Part shown: positions 51,701-62,837 of the stretch, one piece after another
Numbering within the stretch: position 1 is the first letter of the stretch
Layout: each line of letters starts with the position of its first letter
Origin: Buxus sempervirens
Taxonomy: Eukaryota > Streptophyta > Magnoliopsida > Buxales > Buxaceae
Length of the DNA: 64,000 bases
Assembly (NCBI GenBank): GCA_947561395.2
Contig: OX387185.1
Span: 43,596,602-43,660,601, forward strand
Direction: 5' to 3'
The notes under the pieces: generated by a model
The model's database searches: none
Told to the model about the DNA's origin: nothing
Seen by the model: the letters and a program-made list of their open reading frames with translations, nothing else
Made by a program: the position numbers and the translations under genes

Positions 51701-53560
51701 ATGTATCCTTGTCTCCCTCTTACCTTAATATACATTCTCATTATCTTTTCAAAAAAAAGAAAATATAAAATGTGAAAAAAGAAACTACAAAGATATAACT
51801 TGTACAATAAACTAGATATATACACTTGGAAGACTGAAAGAGAATAAGACGAGATTAATTCCAAGTTAAATGCATTAAGAGTGATGATTTAAGAGTTTTA
51901 GTAGGGGACAAAGAAAATAAAAAAACGTGGTGAGATTTTTTTTTCTCAAAAATTATTAAGTGGTGAAAGTACAAAGACTGTTGTTTCAAGTTAAGATGTA
52001 GTTATTAGATTCAAGAAAATACTATTATGTTAAATAAATTACTGTTCACAAGAAAGCTCTAACTAAAATGAAAATAGGAAAGGCCTTAGGACAACACGGT
52101 GCTTCAATCAAAGTGTGGAAGTGCATTATAAAGATTGTTGTAGTGTGATTGACCAAATTATTTGATAGAATTTTAAGGGTTAAATAGTGCCAAATGCTTG
52201 GAAGAAGAGTATTTTAATGTCCATGCAAAGAATAAGGGAGATATTCACTGTACCAATTATTGTGAATTTAAGCTTATGAGCCATACCATGAAACTATAAG
52301 AAAAAGCGATGAATCAAAGGCTAATAAAAACAATCCAGGTGTTAGAAAATCAATACAGCTTTGTGCTTTAAAGGTCTGCCATCAAGACAATCCTTTACCT
52401 AGACAATTAATGGAGAAGTTTAGAGAAAAAGAACAAAGACCTTTACATGGTTTCCATTAACCTCAAAAAGGCATATGAAAAAGTCACAGCTGAATTAATA
52501 TGGTGGGTTTTTAGGTAAAAAAATATAGCAATAAGATCTATTGAGGTTGCTAGAGATGCAAAAGCAAGTGCTAACTATTGACGAAGCAATGGGTAGCAAG
52601 ACAAATGAGTTCTCAAAAATGACAAGTTTACTCCAAGGGGGAGGGACCTAAGGGACCCCATGGGCAGAGTTAAGCAGATAAATTTTCTTTAATGTGCCTA
52701 GCTAGGGTTATAACTGGACTTTGGAGATATAAGTTGTAACGCTATTCTTTTTTTCTTTTCTTTTCTTTTTTTTTTTTTTATAGAAGTGAAAATATTCTTC
52801 TCTCCCATAGACTTATGCACATTGCCAAACAACATAAAATCTGTATGAAAACTTCTCTGATCATTCCTCTAATTTTTCATTATCATCACATGATTTAAAC
52901 ATTCAACAACTGATTGATCAGAAAGAGCATATTTCAATTCTGACTTTATGAGTGCGTATTCAACTTTATAGAGTCAGGAACAGAAAACAATATTAGGATC
53001 AAATTTTCTTCAGCTCAATTGAATATTCTCTCACCAAAATCGTCCCTTCTTGACACAAGCCTAGAAGAAACATCACTTCAGCAAATTTAAAATTCACCAA
53101 CAACAATAAGATTATAAACCAACAATTAAGTGACAAATCAATTTGGGTTCACATGATAGCATCGAACTCGTACTTTTAATTAAACTTAAAACAGCAATTG
53201 TAAATGGAGTCCGAAAATAAACGCAAAACCACGAATTGAAAACGAAAACATAAAACCAAGGAGAAGAGATTCTAGTTGCGAAACAATCTAAGCTTCAAAC
53301 GTTGACAGAGAATGAACGTACCCTCTCAACGTAAAAGACCCACATCATCACTAATCCTCCAAGTCCAAAACAAACAAAGTAGCAAAACCAAGTGCGATCA
53401 CTCGAAAAGTAAATCACAGTACCTCGAAAACCAATCTGTCGAGAAAGAACCGAATGCAAGGGAAGAACAGAACGAAGAAAGGAAGAACGGCGAAATCCTC
53501 GTATACCGGGAAGGATTCCATCTCCCAATCCGTGGAGGCCAAAGATTCGAACAACCCCAT
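42718..53560 (-). CDS. LOH-like: LAG1-type ceramide synthase (TLC domain), ER membrane
   Basis: Six exons, 53560-53423, 47593-47364, 47262-47107, 46712-46527, 43649-43465 and 42749-42718, join in frame to 308 residues. This is the length of plant LAG1 homologues (about 310). The start [13 protein letters not shown] and the pattern of hydrophobic membrane spans match the family. The TLC/Lag1 motif is complete: His160-His161 in MTHHIATV, then [11 protein letters not shown] with His187, Asp188 and Asp191. The acidic tail ends SECEDEHDD. The enzyme joins a fatty acyl-CoA to a long-chain base to make (phyto)ceramide in the ER, for membranes, cell-death control and fungal sphinganine-analogue toxin tolerance. 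The sequence is nearer the LOH1/LOH3 group, which uses very-long-chain acyl-CoA; that subgroup call is inference. Intron 1 is 5.8 kb and holds an LTR, an L1 and an RTE relic. Exon 6 codes for only the last ten residues. Confidence 0.95.
42983..43215. repeat. Inverted repeat with SINE-like arm in LAG1 intron 5
   Basis: The left arm (GTCCTAGGAGGGGTAAACTT... GGCATTTTTAT) is imperfectly complementary over about 60 bp to the right arm (ATGCCAAAGGTTAGTC.. GTTTGCCCCTCCTAGGAC). Between them are pol III-like A (TGGCCAAAGCC) and B (GGTTTGAGCCT) box resemblances near 43110-43155. It may be a SINE with an inverted truncated partner, or a foldback MITE. Confidence 0.5.
45281..45300 (-). mobile_element. 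20-nt retro-insertion with 12-bp target duplication
   Basis: TC, then poly(T), then GGTGA is flanked by perfect repeats atgataaaccaa at 45269-45280 and 45301-45312. On the minus strand this is TCACC plus poly(A), the last bases of an L1-like element. It lies in LAG1 intron 4. Confidence 0.6.
48310..48570. repeat. (CCA)n-rich simple-repeat region in LAG1 intron 1
   Basis: About 260 bp made mostly of ACC/CCA/ATC/ACA triplets, ending directly at the start of LTR copy 3. A GGT-rich tract of similar make-up on the opposite strand lies at 55250-55400. Confidence 0.85.
48575..49300 (+). mobile_element. LTR fragment (copy 3 of the 378/4744 family)
   Basis: It begins TGTAATGACCTCGAAATG and shares with copies 1 and 2 the TTGGACTTAAAGTTGGGCTTAA, CAGCCCATTAAG and AAAGGATA.TTTGGTAAT blocks. 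It has TATAAATA at 48915-48922 and an internal duplication of about 125 bp (48836-48960 and 48990-49110; shared GTAATTC.AGTTGAATTGGG). The right boundary is approximate. Confidence 0.6.
49632..51759 (+). pseudogene. 5'-truncated L1-type LINE relic (RT C-terminus, zf-RVT, RNase H)
   Basis: Frames in order on the plus strand give the end of a reverse transcriptase ([27 protein letters not shown]). Next come the connection region (RDFLWEG.., [24 protein letters not shown]), a zf-RVT region ([13 protein letters not shown]..) and an RNase H region ([25 protein letters not shown]). The 3' end is TTAATATACATTCTCATTATC then poly(A). Repeats aaaatataaaa at 49621-49631 and 51760-51770 look like the target duplication. 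Frameshifts and stops show it is inactive. It is antisense to the LAG1 gene in intron 1. Confidence 0.85.
51840..52660 (+). pseudogene. RTE-type LINE relic, second copy
   Basis: It matches the RTE relic at 7840-9960 in order: GAAAGCTCTAACTAAAATG..GGAAAGGCCTTAGG near 52052, a GTGGAAGTGCAT block near 52116, CATGGTTTCCATTAACCTC..AAGGCATATG near 52446, and ACTCCAAGGGG near 52630. These encode the GKALG and NL.KAY parts of a reverse transcriptase. It is badly decayed and lies next to the L1. Confidence 0.7.
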
Positions 53561-53695
53561 CTGGGATTTCGAAAGATCTTGAAATGGGTTCAAGAAATTT
53601 AGAGAGATACCCAGTGAGGCCGCTGGATCGAGAGAACGTAGAGATCAACAAGCAGTGACATTTGTCCGTTCCCCAATCTCCCATATACACCTGAT

Positions 53696-53701
53696 CACGT
53701 G
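53696..53701. promoter_or_regulatory. G-box (CACGTG) upstream of the LAG1-type gene
   Basis: CACGTG in GATCACGTGACG, about 136 bp upstream of the ATG. It may lie in the promoter or leader. No TATA box was recognised. Confidence 0.4.
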
Positions 53702-55564
53702 ACGCGAACACTCATTGGTGATAAGAGCTTCAAGAATCAGGGCTGATAAGAGAAGATCCGGAAGAGGACGAGGTACAGGACGGACGGTCTTCATTAACAG
53801 CATCAGCTGATGTGTTGCGTCTGACCACCGAGTTGTTAATTATTCAAATTTCAAAGGATGGGCAGATTGGTCAAAGAGCGAAAGGTCGCAAACGCACGAC
53901 GGACGGATGACCGATGACATACGGCGGAAAGGGACAATGCAAAAAAATACTTTCAGAAAATAATTCAGATTCAATCGATCAAATCTAGGTAATTAGCTTT
54001 TAGTGATTCATTTCTATAAAAAGACTTGTAAACCTCCTTACAAACAAAATGGGGCAAAAGGTTTTCAACTCTCAATGAACAGTGACACCGATTCTTAATT
54101 ATATTTAAAAATATTATTAAAAATTAATTATCAAAATGTGAGTGACTGAATCTGAATTATTTTAAAAAATTATCACTAAAAACCAATTTCCCGTAGAAAA
54201 ACGGACAGGGATGAGCGGATTTTCCACAGAAGTGGGGAGCCCAGAAATCAATTTCTTATTGTTATTTTAGCGAGTCTCAGACGATTAGCGCTAACCCTAA
54301 GAATAGAGTCATTTATGATCGAAATCCATCTTGCGTAAACCCTGGCTAAGTTAACATACTGGATATTTTATGTATAATATGTTGCTGCAGATGGGAGATG
54401 ATAAAAATTATGACCGTTGGTTCTACTTCTTTTCTTTTTTAGTTTTTTTTTTTGGGGTACATCCAGGCACATTCTCATGCACAGTTGGAGGTCTAGCTTG
54501 AGTATATGCAGGTGTGTGTGTGTGTATATATATATATAAATGAGTTCGATTCAAACTCGAACCAAAATCAAATTTATATAGTATATAAAATTGATATAGC
54601 GAGATGGAGATACAAGATTTATGTGGTAGACTCCACTTCAGTGGGAACTAGCTTATGATATGATGATGATAATAAAAATAATCAACAAGCAACCCTAATA
54701 GGTTTAGTTTATTCGTTTTAATTGAGTCGTGAGTCGTTGCTACCTTTTTACTAACCTACTAGATATTTGAGTTTAGGAAGTGAGCCACGCTTGTCCAAAC
54801 CACTATTTAAAAACCAACGAGTAACTCATAATACTCGCCTGAGTTACTCAAACAGGGTAAGCCGCTAGTTTACTCGCCCTAAAAACCAGGTAATTTTAAC
54901 TAGGTTGTTCTACAAAGTAAATCCCAAAATTTAAATGAGTTTTTTTCCTGATTATCCAGGTTTTAGATAAAAACTCATTAAATTACAATATATTTCCCAA
55001 TTATATCTTAAAAATATTACTTTATTTATATAATAAGGCTGGTAACTCGGCCTAGTTACTCGTAATTACTCAAACAGATAAGCTTCCGGGTTACCAGCTC
55101 TGTCTAGGTTTTTGAACATTGGTCCAAACACACATTCAAACCGGAAGAGATCCAAGCTTGTAAAAACACTCAGTAACACCCATAAATTACTAATGTTAAA
55201 CTTATTTTTTATGGTACATTTTGTTTTGGGCAATGCCCGCGCTGCATGATGCTAAGGGTGAGTGGTTGTGATGATGGGTGGGTAAGTAGTGTTGGTGGTG
55301 GTAGGCATGGTGGGAGTGGTGGTAATGATGTGGACAAATGGTGGTTGTAGAGATGATGGTGGTGATGAGCAAGTAGTTGGTGTTGGTGGCGGTGAGTGGT
55401 GGGTGGTTTTATAAGTAATAAAACAAAATTAATAATAAAATAAAAAGCAATAATATTCTACTTTTCATCTAACCAAATTAAATACCCTTTTTTTCATCAT
55501 GATAAGTAAATGTGCTCGTCCGTAACTGTTGGATGATTGTTATCATCTATAGTGATTGGGATAT
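53702..55564. other. Intergenic region upstream of the LAG1-type gene
   Basis: It contains a TG/TA dinucleotide run near 54512-54538 and a GGT-rich tract at about 55255-55400. No coding family was recognised. Confidence 0.45.
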
Positions 55565-55860
55565 TGTGAGACATGGAAATGTCATCTAGGATGACCTCCG
55601 ATATCGTCACGCGGGGATCGATAAATGCAAAGAGTCGCCACCATCCATTTTAAGGTGTGAATGGACACCAAAGGGATCATAAATGTCAAATAGAGCCAAA
55701 GTAGCTCTAATACAAGGAAAAATCCAGAGATCAGGTAAGGAGAATTATTTATGAGCGGGGGAAGGTGTTAGGCACCCCCACTCATCCGTCTAAGACGGTT
55801 GTCAAATGCTTGCTCATGCTAAAATATTGTTTGCTAATAAAAATGAACAAAGAGGTGCTT
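55565..55860 (-). mobile_element. Fragment of the 18499-type LTR
   Basis: It shares TGTGAGACATGG, GAGTCGCCACCAT, GAATGGACACCAAA and GGGGGAAGGTGTTAGGCACC with the left end of the solo LTR at 18499, in the same order. The rest is missing, so only the LTR 3' end (minus orientation) remains. Confidence 0.75.
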
Positions 55861-55909
55861 ATAATAAGCACAATGTGTGTGACCATGATAGAATAGATGG
55901 TTAAGCTAG

Positions 55910-56316
55910 CGGTCCATCCTAATGCTATTGCAAGGGAAGGGCTTTGTTTGAATTATAGAATCCCAAAGTTGGGTTGGGCGATCTTGGAGAGCACAGGAAC
56001 AATTATACTTAGTATCCAACCCAGCCCAAGCATGTCCCAGGGTTTGCCCATGGTCAGTCCAGCAATGTCCTGAACAATTGGCTCTACTCTCCATGGCAAC
56101 AAGCAACACTTAATTGACACCATTTCTAACAAGCAAAAGAGTCTCCTTCAACCCAAACTTGTATAATCCCTTGCTCATTGCAGCAGGATGTTGTTTGATG
56201 GCATAGGAGTTGAAAAGGCCAAAATGGGTCCTTAAGTCTCTTATTATCCATGCAGTTGCTGATTTGTTCCATACGGAACCATCAAAGATTAATTTGGCCC
56301 ATCCTATTAGTGCCAA
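55910..56316 (-). pseudogene. LINE-type RNase H (RVT_3) fragment
   Basis: On the minus strand, from 56316 down, the frame reads ..KLIFDGSVWNKSA..WIIRDL then GLKETLLL, typical of the RNase H domain at the end of plant LINE polyproteins. A downstream frame has LPWRVEPIVQDI, as in the same family. It is broken by a stop and frameshift, and the remainder of the element was not found. Confidence 0.5.
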
Positions 56317-56759
56317 AAGGTCAAATCCAATAAACTAATTGGGTCATTTGATGCTTCTAAAGAACTGAGACTAAGCCCTTTTGAATCCCAATGATTTTAT
56401 GCTCATTCTCAACCCATAATAGAAGATCAAAGAGGATTCGGCAAAAGGTAAACTCCTTTCTTTCATGCCATTTTTTATTGGCAAAATTGCTTTGTATAAA
56501 AAAAAAGAATACTAAAGATGAAGAATATAATCCCACCCTTTTTATATTATCATTAGAATACTAAAGATTCAATGCTTTATTTTGTTATTTCTCTAAATCT
56601 TTGCTGGGAAAGGCAAGAAAACAAGAAAGATTTGCTTGTTTTCTCTTTACATCCAAGAAAGATCCCACACCCACTAATACTCCCATTTCCAACTTTTCCC
56701 ATATTATTCTAATCAACCAAGCTCTTCATCTGAATCAACACTAATCAAGTTACAAAACC

Positions 56760-56954
56760 ATGGTTGCCCAAGAGTTTTTCCATGAAAAGCCAGAGTTGCC
56801 ACACCAGCACCATGCAGAGAAATTATCTTGTGTACATGTGGGCTACCTGATCAACAAGGAAAAATGTTGCAGTGGGGATGGGGGTTCCACCCCACTAGTC
56901 ATGACCCATGAGCCAATTTATTATCCATGCATATATATAGATAATTGGAATTAA
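56760..56954 (+). CDS. Putative small protein, 64 residues, family unknown
   Basis: The ATG sits in a strong plant context (AAAACCATGGTT). The upstream 120 bp is C/A-rich and leader-like, with a TATA-like TTTTTATATTA near 56536-56546. The protein has several His and Cys (HQHHAEKLSC, KCCSGDGG), no signal peptide and no membrane span. It matches no family I recognise. A GTAAG donor-like site lies just after the stop, so it could be part of a longer spliced gene. It could equally be a chance ORF. Confidence 0.35.
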   Translation: MVAQEFFHEKPELPHQHHAEKLSCVHVGYLINKEKCCSGDGGSTPLVMTHEPIYYPCIYIDNWN

Positions 56955-59550
56955 TCTACTATAGGTAAGAAAAAGTTTTTAAAATTCTTGGGCCCTTTTG
57001 TTCTCTTTCTTGATAGGTCAAAAATAATTATTCTAAATGGCATGACTATGACATTCTAAAACACAAATGGATAATTAGATCAATTTGGAACACTATGGTC
57101 ACATAGACTATAACAGTTTACCTAAGAAAAATGATATTTAGCACCTTGAAGCTTTAAAATGCTTGGTGGGGGATTTAGCAATGTAGCAGAGCTAATCACT
57201 CACAGAATTTGATATTATTTGACTTCTGATAGGATTTTTTATGTAATTGTTGCCACTTACACTAACTTACAAACCACAATCTAGAATTTGATTAGCAAGT
57301 TAATGCAAGGACTACCAAATTCAGCCATGAGGTTCAGTTACCCTCATATGGATTAAATTTTGTTTTTTTGGTAGAAAGTGTATCTTTTAATAACTCAAAA
57401 ACAAAATTACACAAAACAAGGAAAAGCCCTACCTAAAAGATCATCCTGAATAACAGTTCTAATCGACAAAGGAAAATGATTACTCCAAAAACATGAGAAC
57501 TTATAAAGAGCAAAGTAGAAGCTATAAGCCAGATGTAATTAGTGTATGTCTTTCTAGTTTGGTGATGGAGACTTACTCCTCTCCACCCCATCTTAGATAG
57601 CTTTTATTATTTTAGGAGTAAAGAGGTAAGTGGGTTTCCAAACTGACCCTTAACATCTAAATGATGAATACAATACCAAGGATGTAGATAGACAATCATA
57701 TAACACCAACAAACATTAATAGCTATAAGGTCCTAATTTTACAACTTTTGCCTTAAAAGTGAAGGTAGTAGGGCATGATCAACCTCAGATTTCAATTAAT
57801 GATTGTACAACTAATATTGACTATAATTTCCCAAAAAAAAAAAAAAAACAAATGATGACTTGATAAATAAAAAAAAATCAAATCAATACATTGAATAAGG
57901 AAAGAGCAAGAAGTTGGATGTCAATTCTTCAAAAAAGGGAAAAGATTCACATGATGTGAATCTCTTGGTGGATCACGCAATTGCCTTGATTTTTCATTCA
58001 TAGAAAATAAAAGAGATGAATCATAAAAAAGGGAAAAGATATTTTCTTCTTTATTGTGTACCTTAAAGGGTAATTAGTTAGTTAGCCACTCTAAAGTCTA
58101 GTATTTCTTTCTTCTATTTTTATTTTACGCAATTCACAGAAACTGGACTATTGGAGTTAATGGTCATTGTGGAAGGAAAAGAGGGTCCCATGTTTTAATA
58201 CTACCCTTCCTTCAAAAGGTAATAGAAAGCCCAATTTTCTTGTTGTTTACTTTGCATATTTTTGTTTTTCTTTTTCAGGTGCTTGGGATCTTTTTCACAC
58301 AAAGTTCGCGTCATTTGGATATAAGACTATGATTTTTTTCTACAACACTAATCACGTGGTGTCAAAGAAACACCAAGACAACTAGTAACATATTCTTTAC
58401 GTTGATGTATAAATGCTTGCCAATGCATAGGGGTTTTCTCTACTATTAGTAAGTCAAACAACCAACAAGATCATAAGAGTCTTAGCTAAGATGAGATCGT
58501 TTGCTGCCAGGATGTTGTGTGTAGTAGACCCTGCAGTCACCATGGGATGCTGCCACGTACAACATCTCACGGTGGCTGCTCTTTCACATTTTTCAATGCG
58601 AAGTCACATTTCATATTTATAAAATAAAATTGCATGTGGCAACATCCCACAAATGCTGCAAGGTCTATTGGAACCATATCCCGACGGCAGAGGATTTCAT
58701 ACCTAAGACACCCATCATGCAGACTTTGATATGATTTGACCAAACTTGATGAAACTCCATTTATAGTTAGACAACAGTTTCAAGAAGACATCATGGATGG
58801 AAATACCATATGCTTGTTCAATCTCATCTCACAAAAAGAAAAAAAAAGATAAATTAAATTAAAATAAAAGGGTAATAATAAGTTGTTTTTTTTTTTTGGT
58901 AAACGTAATAATAAGTTGTTAGCCACAATAAAGAGATGGAATATCTTGATCATCTTGAAGACGGTAGAGGATTGTATTGGTCATTAATCAAGAGAAGGAA
59001 AGGAAAGGCTGGCATAAATGAACAAGATTTTCATTTTCTTGGACAAAATGGGAAAAAAGAAGATGCTTGAACCCAAAGTGCACGTTTGTTACATCATTCA
59101 TATCATATGAAAGTTCCTAATTGCTGAATTACTTAAATATCCTAGAATCAAACAAAGTATTAACAGTTTGAAAATTTAAATTTTAAATGAATTTATATCA
59201 ATTCTTCTTCTTCTTTTTTGTTTTTTTGTTTTTTGAGTTTTTCTATGCCACTAGGGAAATCCATTTTGTCGTTTAGAAATGAATCTTTATTTTCATTTCT
59301 TCCAGAATAGTTCTTCAAGAGAACCCTTGAGAATTCCTCATGGAAATTCTTCAGAAAGAGAAATATATCCTCATAATAAAATCATAACCCCATAAGGGGG
59401 CAATTAATTCTTTGAATATCCAATGAGCTAATTTAAATCAGAAATTAATTTAAAATGAAGGACCTTTTGGTAATTCAAGAACAAAGCAGCCACTTTGTTC
59501 TAATCTAATCCAAACGTTACTGTCACTGCCTATAATTTCAATATGCCTCT
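56955..59550. other. Intergenic region upstream of the GLUTAMINE DUMPER gene
   Basis: Near 57366-57400 a poly(T) run followed by GGTAGAAAGTGTATCTTTTAA resembles the reversed 3' end of an L1, but no target duplication was found. A small retro-insertion lies at 58888-58904. No gene was recognised. Confidence 0.45.
58888..58904 (-). mobile_element. 17-nt retro-insertion with 16-bp target duplication
   Basis: Ten T then GGTAAAC is flanked by perfect repeats gtaataataagttgtt at 58872-58887 and 58905-58920. On the minus strand it is GTTTACC plus poly(A), the tip of an L1-like 3' end. Confidence 0.6.
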
Positions 59551-59558
59551 TATAAATA
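59551..59558 (+). promoter_or_regulatory. TATA box of the GLUTAMINE DUMPER gene
   Basis: TATAAATA in CTCTTATAAATAAAGAGG, 75 bp before the ATG, implies a transcription start near 59585. The flanking CCTCTT and AAGAGG form a small palindrome around the box. Confidence 0.7.
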
Positions 59559-59625
59559 AAGAGGCCATCAACCTCATTTCATTGCAGAACCTCAGAATAC
59601 ATAGTGATTTAATTATCAGCAACAG

Positions 59626-59931
59626 ATGAGCCCTCCAAACACTTCAATGCCCTGCAGTACTAACCATGGATTATGGAACTCTCCGATCCCTTACCTCTTC
59701 GGCAGCCTAGCCATCGTCTTGGGACTCTTGGCCACAGCATTACTCATCCTCGGATGCTCCTTCTGCAAATCCTCAGACGAGACGCCGAGCAACGACATCG
59801 AAAAGCCTCCGAAACCCATCAATACTCTCCATGATTCCGAGCCAAAGATCGTCGTCATCATGGCCGGCGACGACAACCCCACATACCTAGCCAATCCCAT
59901 CTCTTTAACTTGCCATGGACAAGAACGGTGA
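59626..59931 (+). CDS. GDU-like: GLUTAMINE DUMPER family protein
   Basis: A single exon encodes 101 residues, as is usual for this intron-less family. One membrane span covers about residues 22-46 (YLFGSLAIVLGLLATALLIL). It is followed by a cytosolic tail with the signature VIMAG motif (VVIMAGDDNPTYLANP, about residues 76-91). Known members are plasma-membrane proteins; overexpressing GDU1 in Arabidopsis increases amino acid export, with the VIMAG motif binding the ubiquitin ligase LOG2. This copy is at the short end of the family size range and looks intact. Confidence 0.93.
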   Translation: MSPPNTSMPCSTNHGLWNSPIPYLFGSLAIVLGLLATALLILGCSFCKSSDETPSNDIEKPPKPINTLHDSEPKIVVIMAGDDNPTYLANPISLTCHGQER

Positions 59932-61863
59932 GGTTCCTTATGCACCATGAACATGGCCAAAAGAGAAACTTAGGGAACGCCTTTTTCCTCATAATCTTTA
60001 TCTCTTCTTCTCTTTCTTCTTCTTCTACTTCTTCTTTCTCTTTTTTTTTTCTTTCTATTTTCATACATGATGAGTGTGTTAGACTCCCGGGAATATGTAT
60101 ATTTCTTGAGTACTATAGATGGATTGTCTTTTCATTGTTCTGATAATTCTTCTTCTTCTTCTTCAGTGTGTTTATTTAATGGATTATTGCACTAAAAATT
60201 AATTAAAAAGTTAAACTTTTACGTGCAAAACCAGGTTCTTAAGATCAGATTTTCAGTATGAGCAGCTAAAACAAGTGACTCTCATAAATGAACTGAGATA
60301 CTCATGGGTAATTATTCTCCTAAGAGGGGGTTTGCAAGAATATGTTAGTCTTTTAGCTGCTAGTGTTGATCAGATCTCAGGAGTAAGGAGCCTAAGACTG
60401 ATAGAAACAGTTACTACATAACAGTAATTGTAGGACCCATCGATCAATAAGATCTTCTGGGACGTCTAGTCAACCCGAATAAATGATCTCAACGGTGCAA
60501 GTTACAAAGCAATTCTTGTTTTTCATGAAAACCATTTTCAAGGACATTATCACCACATAAATTTATATAAACCCCTTTATTATCCTTTTCTTCTTCAAAT
60601 AAGCCCCTGAGTTGTTCTGATCCATCCACCAAGCTCTCCACTACGTTGAGCCGTAGGCCTTAAGCTGAATTGATGCCGTCAACGCAATATTGAAATGGGT
60701 ATATTCGAAAATGAATAGTTTAGGGAATTATTTTTTCATAAACTCATAATCGGAATTGATTTTGGCCCTAGAAGTGATTCTTAGGCCTAAAGGCACATAT
60801 CGGGTATTCGATAAACATTTTTGAAGAGTAATTCCTATTGAAGGGCTTCGTTACAAAGCTAATCTCGTTTACCCATATTGCTTTTTGGGAAATCAATCTA
60901 GCTACTAGAATTAATTTTAGAAGAATTGTTTCTACTCTTAAGAATCAATGTCAAAATAACTCCTTGAAGCTTAGCATCATAAAATTTTGAAACAGCCCCT
61001 TATGATTACTCTAAGGAATGTTATTTCTCTTTCCAATCTGGACTCCAACTTGTGGTGGAAGATGTCATCTTGGAATCTTTCATGAATTTCCAATCTATAG
61101 AATCAAAAGAATTATAATCCATAGACCAAATCCAAAACTAAATCAACTTCCGTATTAATATCGATGTTCATGTGTTTAGTGGGTCTAACTGTTTTACTTG
61201 CGACAACGCGATTGGCCATCGAACATTCTAACAAAACCAAACAACCATTTTATTATTGTTATCATACCTTTAATGGGTTGTTTAGTTTCATTAATTTAAT
61301 TAGAGCATTAGGCCTCCATTGTTGAAAAAATGAGGGGGATAAAAAGGCTAGGTTGGTGGACGCGGCGACTTGGGCATGTGAAGAGGATTTTCATGGTTTT
61401 GGAGCTGAATGATTAGAAGGTAGAAATGGAGGAACAATAGATGGTGTGTTGAATTGTTTGTGTATGCAGGGCAAAAGAATTCAGTGAAAAGTTAAGGTTC
61501 AAAGGCTGGCATTTAGTCGGAAAGGAGGAGATGTTCACCCTCAACTTGTAGTGGCAGACAATTTTCATCATAATTTCCTCCATTTATTTGGACCCCAGAT
61601 GTACACATCATCTCTGTTGGATTAGTAATAGAAGAGTTTTGATAGGGTTGGCCCCAACAACTCTTCACTTTCACTCTCTTTCTAGGAGTTTAAGAATCAT
61701 TATAAGGATCCCAAAGCATATTCTCACCCACTACTTTTTAAGGGTATCTCTATAATGTGGATAATGTCATAAATTGCCAAGTTTGATCCAATTAAACCTG
61801 AAGATTGTCTATCATTCCAGCCCAATTTAAGATAGAATTCATTGGTGATAACTATATGAAAGT
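59932..61863. other. Intergenic region downstream of the GLUTAMINE DUMPER gene
   Basis: It begins with the 3'UTR and a TTC-rich tract at about 60002-60055. No gene, RNA or transposon was recognised. Confidence 0.45.
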
Positions 61864-62318
61864 TTTTCTTTTAGCAAATTATATAATAGGCGTACTTTTT
61901 GGAAGTTTTTACACGTCAGTAAAGCTTTATAAACTGTTGCTGATGAAGTTGTACTTTTTTAAAAGTTATACATTTAAGTGTTAAAACACTGTTCCAACAC
62001 TTAAATGTACTCTTCTACCCTTTAAAGATCTTTTTTCCAACGTCCCTAAATAACCATTCTTTCCTAATACCTAGAGTACCCTTTACAAACCCATAATACC
62101 TTTTTCTTTCCTAATGCCTAGAGTACCCTTTATAAACCCATTAATACCCTTTCTTTCTTAATACCTATAATACCCTTTGCAAACCCATTGAGCACCCTTT
62201 CTTTCTTTAGCAAATTGTTGTGAGAGACAGAGAGAGTAGAGAGAGCAAATCGTTGAGAGAGAAATAGAGAGAGTAGAGAGAGAAACAAGCTGTGAGTAGA
62301 GTTTTTGGTAATGTAAAC

Positions 62319-62837
62319 TAGGGTTGGCAATGGGTCGAATACGGTATGGATCTACCATGATCCGAATCCAAACCGAAAATAAAAATCCGATATCCGAATT
62401 CGATCCGAAATCCGACGAATCTTTTATACATGAATCCAAATTCGAAACTAAATTTATATACTATATCCGAATTTGAAATTTGACCGAATAAATAACTAAA
62501 ATCCAAATTCGATCAGAATTAGATCCGATTTGAACTTAAAACTCAAAAGTCAAGCTTAACTATTAAAGCAAATTTTAACTATCAAAACTAATGAGCCATA
62601 TAAATATTAAAGCAAGACATGAATAAGGATGGTTCAACCATGGTTTATACAAAGTTTACCAATGGTTTAATGAAAAGTATATGTTGATTTCGGTTCGAAT
62701 TGAATATGGACAGATTCGAATTCGGATCCGAAATCCGTATTCGAACCACGGATCTATATCTCATATCCAAATTCGAGATTTTCGGATCGGATCCGGGTTG
62801 GATTCGGATATATATATCCGACCCATTGCTAGCCCTA
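62319..62837. mobile_element. hAT-type MITE nested in the Mutator element
   Basis: The left end TAGGGTTGGCAATGGGTCG is inverted at the right end (CGACCCATTGCTAGCCCTA). Flanks atgtaaac (62311-62318) and gtgtaaac (62838-62845) form an 8-bp duplication with one mismatch, the hAT size. The element is 519 bp, non-coding and rich in ATCCGAA/TTCGGAT words. Confidence 0.88.

Noticed and set aside
61340..61420. Weak resemblance to a LINE motif (RLGHVKR-like translation)
   Set aside because: An isolated few residues with no supporting flanking domains; likely chance.
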